A stretch of 64,000 nucleotides of DNA from Virgibacillus_O sediminis (GCF_042643265.1 NZ_JBHRRZ010000015.1:1-64000), one strand, 5' to 3'; positions 52,483-61,729 are shown, numbered from the stretch's first letter. Notes: a model not told the origin generated them from the letters alone. Numbers and translations: made by a program.

Positions 52483-52617
52483 GTGAACGAATTCGAAAAA
52501 AATCCGCAATCACAAAATCACGATGTATCTGATTCCATTATAGGCTTTGCTACTTCATTTATTTTCTTTTCCCTGATTTTTGCGATCGGTGTAGTTATCA
52601 GTGTAGTTGGCCGTTAA
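52483..52617 (+). CDS. yqzM: YqzM family small membrane protein
   Basis: A 44-residue gene beginning with GTG 52483 behind a very strong site (AGGAGGGG). The sequence MNEFEKNPQSQNHDVSDSI is followed by one membrane helix (ATSFIFFSLIFAIGVVISVVG). YqzM is a small conserved Bacillaceae protein of unknown function located between holA and comEC in B. subtilis, and the position is the same here. It shares a terminator with comEC. Confidence 0.85.
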   Translation: MNEFEKNPQSQNHDVSDSIIGFATSFIFFSLIFAIGVVISVVGR

Positions 52618-52656
52618 ACTCTACACATACTTAGGAATTATTGAATAATTTCTTAT

Positions 52657-52685
52657 AAAAGAGACTGGCATCAGTCTCTTTTTTT
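52657..52685. terminator. Terminator between yqzM and comEC
   Basis: An 11-bp stem (AAAAGAGACTG with CAGTCTCTTTT), 4-base loop GCAT and a U-run on the plus strand. The opposite strand also has an A/U run, so it may serve both genes. Confidence 0.85.
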
Positions 52686-52706
52686 CTGCTATCTGACTAC
52701 TTTAGC

Positions 52707-54980
52707 CTATGGCAAGTAACGGTAAAAAGTTCCCCGTTTTCCATGGAAACGGAATTGTATAGCACCATGTGTATCCGTCCGCAGTACAGTCGTTTGGGAA
52801 AGAGTATCGATGACATCTGGTGCGGGATGGCCGTATCTATTATCTCTGCCTACAGAGATCAGAGCATATTCTGGGGCAATCTGAACTGCAAATTCCATGC
52901 TTGTAGAGGTATTGCTCCCATGGTGAGCTACCTTTAGTACATCTGCCTTAAGCAAGAGATATCTTTTCAGCATCTCCTTCTCTTCCTCTGCTGTTATGTC
53001 CCCTGTAAACAGCCAGGATTTCCCTCCGACCTGTGTATAGAACACAAGGGAGTTCTGATTAACACTTCCCCTATCCTCAATAGGTGCTAAAATATGCAGT
53101 GTCTGGCCTCCTATCCGGATAGTGTCCCCGCCCTTCGCCATTGTATGATCGATACCTTTTCTCTGCCAGATGGACAGCGTTCCCTCTTCCACAACATAAA
53201 AAGGGCTAGTTATAACTTGTTCCATTTTAATTTGATCCATCATAAAATCAAGTGATCCGCTATGATCTGTATCTTCATGGGTTACGATCACCGCATCGAG
53301 CTTCTGTATCCCATGAGAATATAAATAAGGCTTAATGACCCGTTCAAATACATGGTCACTTGCCTCCATATCGGAGTAGGAGAAATGCGAGCCGGCGTCC
53401 ACCATGAACACTCCTCTTCTGTATGGGAGTTCCACAATAATTGCTTCGGCTTGACCCACATCCAGCATGGTGATCTTCCCTTCTGGAGAAAAATATGGTT
53501 GCAGAGCAGGGTATAAAATGACAGAAACCAAACAACAGCTGTATATGACTGCTTCTTTTTTCTTTCCAAGCTCTATTCCCATCATGAATAAAATAAGGGT
53601 TACATAATATGCCACCATCAGCCACAATGGCCATTCACCCATAACTAGCGGGAAGGAGGCTTGGTTGTCCACCCAATGAATTAGGTCAAGCATGTGAAAG
53701 TGCAGCCAGCTGAAACAGGCATCTATCTTATGCACAACTGAATTAGGTAAAGGGATGAGAAGAAAGGAAAGAAATGAAAATGGGATAACGAACAGGGAAA
53801 AATAAGGGACAATAAGTGAATTCAGCAGGATTGACAGGGGCTGGAAATAATTAAAATACGTAAATAATAGTGGGAGAATCATTAATTGCGCAACTACACT
53901 GATGTTAAGTATTTGAAAATAACGGGATTCGCTTTGGGAAAACCATCCCGCTGACAGAATCAATGAAAAAGTGACGGCGAAAGACAATTGGAAGCCGACA
54001 TGATAAATCACATACCTGTCCCATAATATTAGTAGGATAAAGGCAATACTTAGAATATCAGCAGTATGCAGTTTCCATCCGATTTTCCTTAACAGAACAA
54101 GAGTACAGATCATCATACTTGCTCTTAATACGGATGGCTCTCCTCCTGCCATAAGGACATAAAATGGGAAAAAGATGAGCAAAGACCATTCAGCTTTTTC
54201 TTTAGTAGTGATATTCAACTTTACAAAAAACATATAAATGAAACTTGCAAGCAGACCGACATGCAGTCCCGATATAGCCAAGACATGGGAAAGGCTCCAC
54301 CTTTGGAATAATTTGACCGTTTCCTCGGGGATTAAAGAATCATCTCCCAACACCAAGGCGCTTGTCCAGGCAGCCATATTGTCTCCAAGGTTATCAGTTA
54401 CCAGTTGAAGCAATGTATGACGGAAATGAAGAAGAGCGGCGGCCACACCGCTCCCTCCTTCACACCTGATAGCTTCGCTTGAGTTGATCAACAATTGATA
54501 AGAAATGCCATTGGAATAAAGATAATTGGCATAATCAAATTGTCCGGGGTTGGAACTAGGTGAAGGGATTTCCATATTGCCTGCAATTACACAAGAAGCA
54601 CCGTATCTTATTTCAGAGGGAAGGCCATCTGTAGGAGATCGATTGAATTGTGTGACGGAGACAAGCGATCCTGCTTCCGCCTCCCTAAACAGGAATTCCA
54701 GTCTACTTTCCGTGACAGTAATCGCACTTGCAATCTCACCTATGTAAGGGGAAGCGGGAATATCCTTTGTGTCGGGTAAACCTTGTGGGGATGGGAGGTA
54801 AACGAGGAAAAAAGCCATCGAAACGAGAGCAATAGCAGTAGGAAGCCTGCCGATACGCCCTCGCAGATGCAAATAAAACACCCATAGAAGGTATACTGCA
54901 ACCGGCCAATAGTTATCTTGTCCTGCTCCAAAAGCTGCAGCCAGACCACTACCGGCTGCAATATGCCAATAGCCCTTCAT
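52707..54980 (-). CDS. comEC: DNA internalization competence protein ComEC/Rec2
   Basis: This channel protein carries transforming single-stranded DNA through the membrane. 757 residues: an N-terminal membrane part, an OB-like extracytoplasmic domain, the central competence domain with many membrane helices, and a C-terminal metallo-beta-lactamase domain (VTHEDTDHSGSLDF, HHGSNTS) that may degrade one strand. Located after comEB (18 bp) in the operon comEA-comEB-comEC. The comER gene that lies upstream in B. subtilis is absent here. Confidence 0.95.
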   Translation of the reverse strand: MKGYWHIAAGSGLAAAFGAGQDNYWPVAVYLLWVFYLHLRGRIGRLPTAIALVSMAFFLVYLPSPQGLPDTKDIPASPYIGEIASAITVTESRLEFLFREAEAGSLVSVTQFNRSPTDGLPSEIRYGASCVIAGNMEIPSPSSNPGQFDYANYLYSNGISYQLLINSSEAIRCEGGSGVAAALLHFRHTLLQLVTDNLGDNMAAWTSALVLGDDSLIPEETVKLFQRWSLSHVLAISGLHVGLLASFIYMFFVKLNITTKEKAEWSLLIFFPFYVLMAGGEPSVLRASMMICTLVLLRKIGWKLHTADILSIAFILLILWDRYVIYHVGFQLSFAVTFSLILSAGWFSQSESRYFQILNISVVAQLMILPLLFTYFNYFQPLSILLNSLIVPYFSLFVIPFSFLSFLLIPLPNSVVHKIDACFSWLHFHMLDLIHWVDNQASFPLVMGEWPLWLMVAYYVTLILFMMGIELGKKKEAVIYSCCLVSVILYPALQPYFSPEGKITMLDVGQAEAIIVELPYRRGVFMVDAGSHFSYSDMEASDHVFERVIKPYLYSHGIQKLDAVIVTHEDTDHSGSLDFMMDQIKMEQVITSPFYVVEEGTLSIWQRKGIDHTMAKGGDTIRIGGQTLHILAPIEDRGSVNQNSLVFYTQVGGKSWLFTGDITAEEEKEMLKRYLLLKADVLKVAHHGSNTSTSMEFAVQIAPEYALISVGRDNRYGHPAPDVIDTLSQTTVLRTDTHGAIQFRFHGKRGTFYRYLP

Positions 54981-54998
54981 CTTACTGTCTCCTCAGCA

Positions 54999-55556
54999 TC
55001 ATAACTTAAACAGCGATTCAGCTTCTCTTTTCAATTCCTCTGAATCGTCATCATTATTGCTGGATATCTTTTTAAGCAATGATTGCACTAATTCCTTTTT
55101 TTCCACATAATGCGTATCCACCGCCAAGTAATCCAATTCAACCTTGATCGTATCTACGCCAGCCTCTTCAAAAAGCTCGACTGCATACGGGTGGTTGTGA
55201 TAGTCCTCTGCGTAATATACTGTTTTAATACCGCTTTGAATCAATTGTTTACAGCACTGCAGACATGGAAAGTGGGTGACATAGATATCAGCATTTTCCG
55301 TTGGGACCCCGAACTTGGCGCATTGCAGCAATGCATTGGCTTCAGCATGTACGGTACGGACACAATGACCGTCTATCACATAGCATCCTTCATCTACACA
55401 GTGTATACTGCCAGTGACACTTCCATTGTATCCTCCAGCAATTATCCGCTTGTCCCTAACAATCGTAGCGCCTACCATGAGCCTCGTACATGTGCTCCTT
55501 AAGGCAAGCAAATGACTTTGTGCCATAAAATATTGATTCCAAGAAATTCGCTCCAT
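54999..55556 (-). CDS. comEB: Deoxycytidylate deaminase / late competence protein ComEB
   Basis: A zinc-dependent cytidine deaminase fold with the active-site HAEANALLQC and zinc cysteines PCLQCCKQL. It converts dCMP to dUMP for thymidylate synthesis, and is not needed for transformation. 185 residues, beginning MERISWNQYFMAQSHLL. A C-terminal acidic extension (SSNNDDDSEELKRE) is longer than usual. The gene sits between comEA and comEC. Confidence 0.94.
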   Translation of the reverse strand: MERISWNQYFMAQSHLLALRSTCTRLMVGATIVRDKRIIAGGYNGSVTGSIHCVDEGCYVIDGHCVRTVHAEANALLQCAKFGVPTENADIYVTHFPCLQCCKQLIQSGIKTVYYAEDYHNHPYAVELFEEAGVDTIKVELDYLAVDTHYVEKKELVQSLLKKISSNNDDDSEELKREAESLFKL

Positions 55557-55617
55557 ATGTATTCTCCTCTTTTTCTTATAGTTTACATGGTCATTTTGCC
55601 GCTGGTCAATCCAAGAA

Positions 55618-56205
55618 CTAGGGCACCTGGATTTGGTCGAGAAGTCCCTCTAATGTCTTCTCTCCTATTCCAGAAACCTCCAGGAGATCTTCGGCCGACT
55701 GGAACATGCCATTCTCTTCTCTGTATTGTACAATTGCCTCTGCTTTTGCCGGTCCAATGCCACTTAGGCCCTGGATTTCCTCCAAGGATGCATAATTAAT
55801 TCTTAATCTGTCAGCCGCAGTCTGCATACTTTCCCCGCCGGAAGGATGCTCATCAATTATTGGAATAAGCACCATCATTTCGTCCGTAACTCTCTGGGCT
55901 AGATTTACCTGTGTTTGATCTGCCTGTTCCGAAAATCCCCCGGCCATCTGTATGACGTCGTTCAACCTGGAATCAGCAGATATTTCATACACACCCGGTT
56001 CTGCGACTGCCCCTTTCACATCAACGACGGCAATGCCTGCCGAACTCTCCTCCGCGCCTTCTGCCGGCTTAAGAGCCGGAGGAGCGGCTGTTTGAAATTC
56101 TTCTTCCTTCGATTCATCGGAAGGATAATTCATGATAAGAAAAAACAAAAGCAGAAAAACGGAGAAAATGAGGAAAATGGAACCTTTTTTCAGCTGGGTC
56201 AGCAT
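55618..56205 (-). CDS. comEA: Competence protein ComEA
   Basis: The membrane-bound DNA receptor of the competence machinery. 195 residues with an N-terminal membrane helix (IFLIFSVFLLLFFLIMNYP), a short linker (Glu-rich), an SLBB domain (VDVKGAVAEPGVYEIS) and a C-terminal helix-hairpin-helix pair that binds DNA (IQGLSGIGPAKAEAIVQY and LLEVSGIGEKTLEGLL). First gene of the operon; ribosome-binding site AAGGAAG. Confidence 0.93.
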   Translation of the reverse strand: MLTQLKKGSIFLIFSVFLLLFFLIMNYPSDESKEEEFQTAAPPALKPAEGAEESSAGIAVVDVKGAVAEPGVYEISADSRLNDVIQMAGGFSEQADQTQVNLAQRVTDEMMVLIPIIDEHPSGGESMQTAADRLRINYASLEEIQGLSGIGPAKAEAIVQYREENGMFQSAEDLLEVSGIGEKTLEGLLDQIQVP

Positions 56206-56289
56206 GGGGACACTTCCTTTTGTTTTGATAATAACAGCGAGTAATTATATTATTCGACAGATATTAATAAAATCCTCTCACATAGGAAG

Positions 56290-56316
56290 GGCCGGGATAT
56301 GGAAATTATCCCGGCC
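56290..56316 (-). terminator. Hairpin after yqeM, possible terminator
   Basis: A perfect 10-bp GC-rich stem (GGCCGGGATA with TATCCCGGCC) and a 7-base loop overlapping the yqeM stop codon. The minus-strand U-run is poor, so function as terminator is uncertain. Confidence 0.5.
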
Positions 56317-57058
56317 TCTTTTCAGCTGAAAAGAAAATTCTCTCTGCATTTTCTAGGGTGTTTTCCATTTTTAAGTTGAAATCACCGTAGACTTTTATGT
56401 TTCCAAACCCAGAAGCTGCCAAAAGTTTTGTGAAAAAATCAACCGAATACGTACGCTGGTGATGGTATTCGTCAAACCGTTCATACTTGTTATCCCCGGC
56501 TGCGGCAAAAAAAGTAAGGTCATGATACATTTCCCCAGGGTTTTCACCTTCTGAACAGAACCAAATATATGAAGCATCATCCAACACATCAGCGAACGTA
56601 TTATTGATCAAATCATTTTCTACATGATTTAAGGAATGAACATCGAATAAAAAGAGACCGCCCTCATTAAGTAGAGCAGAAACGTTATGGAAGACCTCCT
56701 TAAGTTCGCCGGGTTCTGTTATATAATTGATGACATCGCAATAGCTTACTGCTGCATCATACCCGGCTGGTCCTTTCAGACTTCTAAGGTCTTGGCATAT
56801 CCATTGGATTGAATGAGGGTGTGAAGCTTTGTGTTCAGCGTATGTGAGCATATCCTCAGAATTATCCACTCCCGTCACTTCATACCCTGCTTCTGCTAGG
56901 CGGATCGTAATTTCTCCGGTACCGCAGCCCAGATCGATTACTCTTTTGGCCGGTTTTCCGTACAGCCTGAATGCTTCTTCGGTGAACTCAAGCCACTGGT
57001 CATACGGGGCATGTTCCATCAGCCTGTCATAGAGATAGGCCATTTGTTGGTAAGCCAT
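56306..57058 (-). CDS. yqeM: SAM-dependent methyltransferase YqeM
   Basis: Class I methyltransferase with motif I VIDLGCGTGEITIRLA and VTGVDNSEDML (acidic motif II). 250 residues. Substrate unknown. The last gene of the yqeG-to-yqeM cluster, 3 bp after rsfS and 100 bp before comEA. The position and order match B. subtilis yqeM. Confidence 0.88.
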   Translation of the reverse strand: MAYQQMAYLYDRLMEHAPYDQWLEFTEEAFRLYGKPAKRVIDLGCGTGEITIRLAEAGYEVTGVDNSEDMLTYAEHKASHPHSIQWICQDLRSLKGPAGYDAAVSYCDVINYITEPGELKEVFHNVSALLNEGGLFLFDVHSLNHVENDLINNTFADVLDDASYIWFCSEGENPGEMYHDLTFFAAAGDNKYERFDEYHHQRTYSVDFFTKLLAASGFGNIKVYGDFNLKMENTLENAERIFFSAEKRPG

Positions 57059-57061
57059 ACT

Positions 57062-57418
57062 CTATCCTTCCTGACTGACATGCAACGCTACAGGCGCCGC
57101 ATCTCCCCACAAACGTTCAAGGTTATAATAATGTCGCTCATCTTTATGAAAAATGTGGCATACAATATCTCCGATGTCTACAAGTACCCAGCGCGCTTGC
57201 TCCAGCCCCTCAATTCTTGTCACGCTGATATTGTTTTCATCCATTGTATCTTTGATTGCTCTGGCAATTGCTTGAACCTGCCGTTCATTGCTGCCATGGC
57301 AGATGAGGAAATAATCTGCAACCAACGAGACCTCATTCATATCTAAAGCAACAATATCTTCTGCTCTTTTATCGTCACAGGCCTCAGCAACCAGTTGGAT
57401 AATTTGTTCATTTTTCAT
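57062..57418 (-). CDS. rsfS: Ribosomal silencing factor RsfS
   Basis: The 118-residue DUF143/Iojap-family protein that binds L14 and blocks subunit joining at low nutrient supply. Conserved parts: VALDMNEVSLVADYFLICHG and WVLVDIGDIVCHIFH. It follows yqeK by 3 bp in the operon (yqeL). Confidence 0.95.
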   Translation of the reverse strand: MKNEQIIQLVAEACDDKRAEDIVALDMNEVSLVADYFLICHGSNERQVQAIARAIKDTMDENNISVTRIEGLEQARWVLVDIGDIVCHIFHKDERHYYNLERLWGDAAPVALHVSQEG

Positions 57419-57421
57419 TAA

Positions 57422-57994
57422 TTAAAGCCCTCCAGTTAATTTTCTAGTTAAGTCATTATATGCATGGAAGGTATCAGGGTAAACGAGCGTTTGTTTATTT
57501 GTCAGAAACTGGATGGTGTTCCTGGCTGCCATCCAACAGCTTCGGGTTAAATCTGTTTTGGCCGTTTCCCTAACCTCCTTTACTCCAGGAAATGCCCTCC
57601 CCGGCTCAATATAATCCGCCAGGAAAATAATCATTTCCATCTTCGTCATGTTTGCTCTCCCGGTCGTATGATAGTGGATCGCATTTTGAATATCTTTATC
57701 TTTCAGTCCATATTCCCTCTCCAGCAGAATGGCTCCTACCGGTCCATGCCAAAGTTCATGATGGTAATCCAGCAAATCTTTCGGAAGCCTGCTGGAGATA
57801 ATCCACCGTTTTAATTCATCTTTCGAGCGATATTTTGCATGATCATGCCAGACTGCAGCCAATTCTGCTTTTTCAGCAGATTCCCCGAACTTTTCTGCCA
57901 GCTCTACAGCAACCTCTGCAACGCGCAGGGAATGATCATACCTTTCTTTGGTCAAGTGAGGTCTTACTTTTTCTCTTGCTTCACTTATTTTCAT
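57422..57994 (-). CDS. yqeK: HD-domain Ap4A hydrolase YqeK
   Basis: The 190-residue HD-domain protein with metal-binding H...HD (AAVWHDHAKY) and the conserved YHHELWHGPVGAI segment. YqeK homologues symmetrically hydrolyse diadenosine tetraphosphate (Ap4A) to ADP. Overlaps the end of nadD by about 14 bp, and is followed by rsfS. Confidence 0.93.
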   Translation of the reverse strand: MKISEAREKVRPHLTKERYDHSLRVAEVAVELAEKFGESAEKAELAAVWHDHAKYRSKDELKRWIISSRLPKDLLDYHHELWHGPVGAILLEREYGLKDKDIQNAIHYHTTGRANMTKMEMIIFLADYIEPGRAFPGVKEVRETAKTDLTRSCWMAARNTIQFLTNKQTLVYPDTFHAYNDLTRKLTGGL

Positions 57995-58550
57995 ACAACT
58001 TGTTCTCCTTCATATAAGCATAGACTGATTCAGGTATGAAGTAATTGACGGTTTTACCTTCCTTAACCCTTCTCCTGATAAACGTAGAGGAAATATCAAT
58101 GGTAGGCACTTCCACCTCCACTACGGGGTACGGGCTGTCCAGCTTATATCCACTTCTTTTCACCCCAGCAAATGTCACCAGATGGATGAGTTCATTGATC
58201 CGATGCCAATTAGGAAGGTACTCTACCATGTCCGCTCCAATGATGAAGAAGAATTCCGTCTGAGGATATCTCTCGGACAATTCTTTCATTGTATCCACAG
58301 TGTATGATTTGCCGGACCTTTCTATTTCTAAAGCCTCCATTTTGAAAGCCTTATTCCCCTCTATTGCATGGGCAAGCATTTTTTTTCTGTGTTCGGGACT
58401 TGATTTGGCCTCATCTTTATGTGGTGGTGTATAGGATGGTATAAACCATATTTCCTCAAGGCTTAAGGAGAGGCGCACTTCTTCAGCAATGATTAAATGG
58501 CCAAGATGAGGAGGATCAAATGTGCCTCCTAAAATTCCAACTCGTTTCAT
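57981..58550 (-). CDS. nadD: Nicotinate-nucleotide adenylyltransferase NadD
   Basis: Forms nicotinic acid adenine dinucleotide in NAD synthesis. The nucleotidyltransferase motif GGTFDPPHLGHL (residues 8-19) and the C-terminal ISSTFIRRRV are present. Start ATG 58550 with AAGGAG; 189 residues. The longer frame to 58670 runs into yhbY and has no site. Confidence 0.97.
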   Translation of the reverse strand: MKRVGILGGTFDPPHLGHLIIAEEVRLSLSLEEIWFIPSYTPPHKDEAKSSPEHRKKMLAHAIEGNKAFKMEALEIERSGKSYTVDTMKELSERYPQTEFFFIIGADMVEYLPNWHRINELIHLVTFAGVKRSGYKLDSPYPVVEVEVPTIDISSTFIRRRVKEGKTVNYFIPESVYAYMKENKLYENK

Positions 58551-58560
58551 ACATTTCTCC

Positions 58561-58851
58561 TTAGGGTAGTTCAATTTGCTTATTTTCTTCTGATTCTTTG
58601 TATAATACGATATTGTTACCGATAATCTGGACGATTTCCGCACCAGTGCCTTCAGCAAGCTGTTCAGCAACCGTATCCTTATCTTCCATACAATTTTGCA
58701 GAATACTCACTTTCAGCAATTCTCTCTTTTCCAAGGCTTCTCCAATCTGTTCCACCATATTTTCATTTACACCCGTTTTGCCCACTTGAAAGATTGGCTT
58801 AATGGGATTGGCTTGTGCCCGCAAATATCTTTTTTGTTTTCCTGTCAGCAT
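58561..58851 (-). CDS. yhbY: YhbY-type RNA-binding protein (YqeI)
   Basis: A 96-residue CRM-domain protein associated with 50S assembly: MLTGKQKRYLRAQAN, LKVSILQNCMEDKDTVAEQ and the GxxG-like GNNIVLY segment. Conserved between aroE and nadD, 10 bp upstream of nadD start. The B. subtilis name is yqeI. Confidence 0.93.
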   Translation of the reverse strand: MLTGKQKRYLRAQANPIKPIFQVGKTGVNENMVEQIGEALEKRELLKVSILQNCMEDKDTVAEQLAEGTGAEIVQIIGNNIVLYKESEENKQIELP

Positions 58852-58855
58852 TGTA

Positions 58856-59692
58856 TCATCCTTCCAGAACCTTTTTTAGTTTTTCGTCCATTTCATTGAT
58901 CGGTACTTTCTTCCCAGTCCAGATTTCAAAAGCCTGTTGGGCTTGATATAAAAGCATAGTATGTCCATAGTGAATTCTGGCTCCATGTGCTTTTGCCTGA
59001 CGGAGAAACTCCGTTTCCAGCGGCCGGTAAATAATATCACTGACTATCGTGTCCTTACGAATACCCTCCAAAGGCATAATCGTCTTTTCAGTGTCCGGAT
59101 TCATACCGACGGAGGTAGTCTGAATGATGACATCATATTTTTCAAGTTGACCTTGGGCTTCCTGTAAATCCAATACCTGGGTGGTGCCAGCTCTGTCGCT
59201 TAATAGGGCTATTTCTTCCGCTTTTTTTATCGTCCGGTTTGTTATATCAATGTTTTCATAGCCCTCAGCCGCCATGGCGTAATAGATTCCTCTGGTTGCA
59301 CCCCCGGCTCCTATAAGAAGCACTCGCATGGAGGAATCGAGGTCGGCAAAATATGCTGCCAATGAACGCAGATAGCCGGCCCCATCCGTATTGTAACCGA
59401 TCCACTTGCCGTTACGATTTACTACTGTATTAACCGCTCCTGCTTTTATCGCATTATCATCCAATTCATCGAGAAATGGAAAGATCTTCTGTTTGTATGG
59501 AATAGTAACATTAAAACCGTCCAATTCCATACCTTTTAGCTTGCTGATTCTCTCCTCGAACGATTCTTCCTGTAGGATTTCAAACAACCGGTATTCCCCT
59601 TCTAAACCTGCTTTTTCCAGAAATTGCTGATGTATCCATGGGGAGAGGGAATGCTGGATCGGGGATCCTATCAAAGCAAAATTATAATCCAT
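58856..59692 (-). CDS. aroE: Shikimate dehydrogenase AroE
   Basis: Reduces 3-dehydroshikimate with NADPH in aromatic amino acid synthesis. The shikimate-binding N-domain shows IGSPIQHSLSPWIHQ, the catalytic Lys and Asp in FNVTIPYKQKIF and NTDGAGYLRS, and the nucleotide loop LIGAGGATRGIYYA. 278 residues. Preceded by yqeH (11 bp) and followed by yhbY (4 bp). Confidence 0.96.
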   Translation of the reverse strand: MDYNFALIGSPIQHSLSPWIHQQFLEKAGLEGEYRLFEILQEESFEERISKLKGMELDGFNVTIPYKQKIFPFLDELDDNAIKAGAVNTVVNRNGKWIGYNTDGAGYLRSLAAYFADLDSSMRVLLIGAGGATRGIYYAMAAEGYENIDITNRTIKKAEEIALLSDRAGTTQVLDLQEAQGQLEKYDVIIQTTSVGMNPDTEKTIMPLEGIRKDTIVSDIIYRPLETEFLRQAKAHGARIHYGHTMLLYQAQQAFEIWTGKKVPINEMDEKLKKVLEG

Positions 59693-59703
59693 AAATATTC
59701 CTC

Positions 59704-60804
59704 CTATAGCAATGATTTCCTGATGGATACAGCAGACCCTTCAGGCGCATGGGCAGTCACAGACAGATCTTTACCCGTAATGCTCACCCAACCCAGACCA
59801 GGAAAAACAATATCCGTTTTTTCCTCGGTAATACGAAATGTGCTTTTCTTCAAATCAGGAAGCTTTTCCATAGTCTCTTTATCCGGCGGGGAAAGCAGCT
59901 CGCCAAGATGCCCGGCGTATAAGTCATCAGCTTTCTCCAGTTTCGTCCGATGAATAGGAAGCTGATTGGAGAAATAACAGACAAAGGACTCCTTTTCTCC
60001 ATTGACAAAGTCCAGTCGGGCCAGCCCCCCAAAAAACAACGTCTGCTGTTCATTAAGCTGATAAGTCCGTGGTTTGACTTCCTTATTCGGTGTAATCAGC
60101 TTCAAATCCGCGGAGGAGACATAATGGGCCATCTGCTGCTTATTAACAATTCCCGGTGTGTCAATGAGAGCTGTGTCATCATCTAACGGAATCTCAATAA
60201 ATCCCAGCGTGGTCCCCGGAAAGTAGGAGGTGGTGATGACTTCTTCCAATCCGCTTGTCTGCCTGATCAGACGATTAATAAACGTGGATTTCCCGACATT
60301 AGTGGTTCCTACTATATAAATATCCTTTCCACCCCTGTACTGCTCAAGCCCTTCTGCCAGCTCATCCATGCCATATCCCTTTGAGGATGAAATCAAATAG
60401 ACATCTTTGACTTTCAGACCAGCTTCCTTAGCCTGAGTTCTAAGCCACTGTGACAATTTTCTCTTATTAGCCGACTTTGGCAGCAGATCAACTTTATTTC
60501 CTACAAGCACAATTGGATTATTGCCTACAATGCGCGGCAGGCTCTTAAGCAAACTGCCTTCTACATCAAATATGTCGATGACATGGGCCACCAGTCCTTC
60601 AGCGTCTCTTATACTGCTCACCATCTTCAAGAAGTCATCGTCGGTCATGGCAACATCCTGAATTTCATTATAGTGTTTTAAACGGAAGCACCGCTTGCAT
60701 AAAACTTCTTCTCTCTCCAAGGAAGATGCCGGTGTATAACCGGCTTCCCCAGGGGCGGTCGTCTGGATCTGTGCACCACAACCCTGACAATATATTTCCT
60801 CCAT
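59704..60804 (-). CDS. yqeH: Ribosome biogenesis GTPase YqeH
   Basis: A circularly permuted GTPase for 30S assembly. N-terminal zinc finger (YCQGCGAQIQT and LCKRCF), then the G4/G5 motifs (GNKVDLLPK, SSSKGYGMDEL) before G1 (GTTNVGKSTFINRL) and G3 (DTPGIVNKQQ), the permuted order. 366 residues. The C-terminal domain resembles TRAP-like. Second gene of the cluster after yqeG (2 bp). Confidence 0.95.
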   Translation of the reverse strand: MEEIYCQGCGAQIQTTAPGEAGYTPASSLEREEVLCKRCFRLKHYNEIQDVAMTDDDFLKMVSSIRDAEGLVAHVIDIFDVEGSLLKSLPRIVGNNPIVLVGNKVDLLPKSANKRKLSQWLRTQAKEAGLKVKDVYLISSSKGYGMDELAEGLEQYRGGKDIYIVGTTNVGKSTFINRLIRQTSGLEEVITTSYFPGTTLGFIEIPLDDDTALIDTPGIVNKQQMAHYVSSADLKLITPNKEVKPRTYQLNEQQTLFFGGLARLDFVNGEKESFVCYFSNQLPIHRTKLEKADDLYAGHLGELLSPPDKETMEKLPDLKKSTFRITEEKTDIVFPGLGWVSITGKDLSVTAHAPEGSAVSIRKSLL

Positions 60805-60806
60805 CT

Positions 60807-61322
60807 CTATTCCTCCCAGCTGATTTTACCTTTTTTACGCATATAGCTTAAAATCCGACGCTCAATTTTACGATTAATCCTGGTAAGTTTTCCATCAGTT
60901 TGTACAATAGGCACTACAAGTATCGTATAAAACCCTGCGAAGTTCCCGCCAAGGACATCTGTAAGTACTTGATCACCAATTACCACAACCTCATCTTTAT
61001 TCAGATCCATCCGCTCTGCCACTGTCTTAAATGCACGGCTGAGCGGTTTTCTGGCGCTGAATACAAAGGGGGTTTCCAATGGTTCCGAAAAAATCTTGAC
61101 CCTCTCTTGTTTATTATTGGAGATGATGGTCACTTTTATATCATGTTCTTTCATCAATTTGAACCATTGTATTACTTCAGGAGTGGCATCCTTTACATCC
61201 CAGGCGACCAGTGTGTTGTCCAGATCTGTAATGATTCCTTTGATTCCTTTCTCCTTGAGAACCGCAGGATGAATATCAAATATACTTTTTACATGTTCAT
61301 CCGGCAAAAATAACTTTAACAA
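60807..61322 (-). CDS. yqeG: HAD-IIIA family phosphatase YqeG
   Basis: A HAD superfamily phosphatase with the nucleophile motif DLDNTLVAWD, the motif II ISNNKQE and GDQVLTDVLGGN. 171 residues with TTG 61322 as start (GAGGTG 7 nt upstream, matching the family N-terminus LKLFLPDEHVKSIFDI). A longer ATG frame starts at 61346 without a proper site. Substrate is not certain. First gene of the cluster. Confidence 0.9.
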   Translation of the reverse strand: MLKLFLPDEHVKSIFDIHPAVLKEKGIKGIITDLDNTLVAWDVKDATPEVIQWFKLMKEHDIKVTIISNNKQERVKIFSEPLETPFVFSARKPLSRAFKTVAERMDLNKDEVVVIGDQVLTDVLGGNFAGFYTILVVPIVQTDGKLTRINRKIERRILSYMRKKGKISWEE

Positions 61323-61729
61323 TTCATAACACCTCAATAATAGCATCCATTCGCATCCATATTTTTCTTGAAATTCCTAACCTAATCCTATAATAACTCG
61401 CTCCATTAATAAAGCAAAACTACCGTTCTCTGCTTATGTGGTTTAAAAAACCTCACCAATAATGGAATATATTGACATCATATTACGTACTCTGTAAAAC
61501 AATGGCATATGCAAGAATCGTTCGACAAATTCCCACAAAGCATAAGTTGTGGATAACTTTATGCACAAAATCACACGCCCCGACGTCGAATATTCATACA
61601 AATCCCTCTTTTTGTGCACAGGTTATCTACATCTGTATGTAGATAAGTTCCGCCTTGTCTGGTTTTTGTAATCATGTTAAGTTATATATACTTCTGAACG
61701 AACTGAAGAAATTTGGGAGGGCGCCAATT
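61323..61729. promoter_or_regulatory. Intergenic region between yqeG and sda, with DnaA boxes
   Basis: Four DnaA-box matches lie upstream of sda: TTATCCACA (perfect, 61548-61556, minus), TTATGCACA (61559-61567, plus), TTATCTACA (61623-61631, plus) and TTATCTACA (61638-61646, minus). The last two form a dyad. The region is AT-rich and probably carries the divergent promoters of yqeG and sda. In B. subtilis DnaA activates sda in this way. Confidence 0.75.

Noticed and set aside
58551..58670. N-terminal extension of nadD
   Set aside because: It overlaps yhbY in another frame. The conserved nucleotidyltransferase start begins at ATG 58550 behind AAGGAG.
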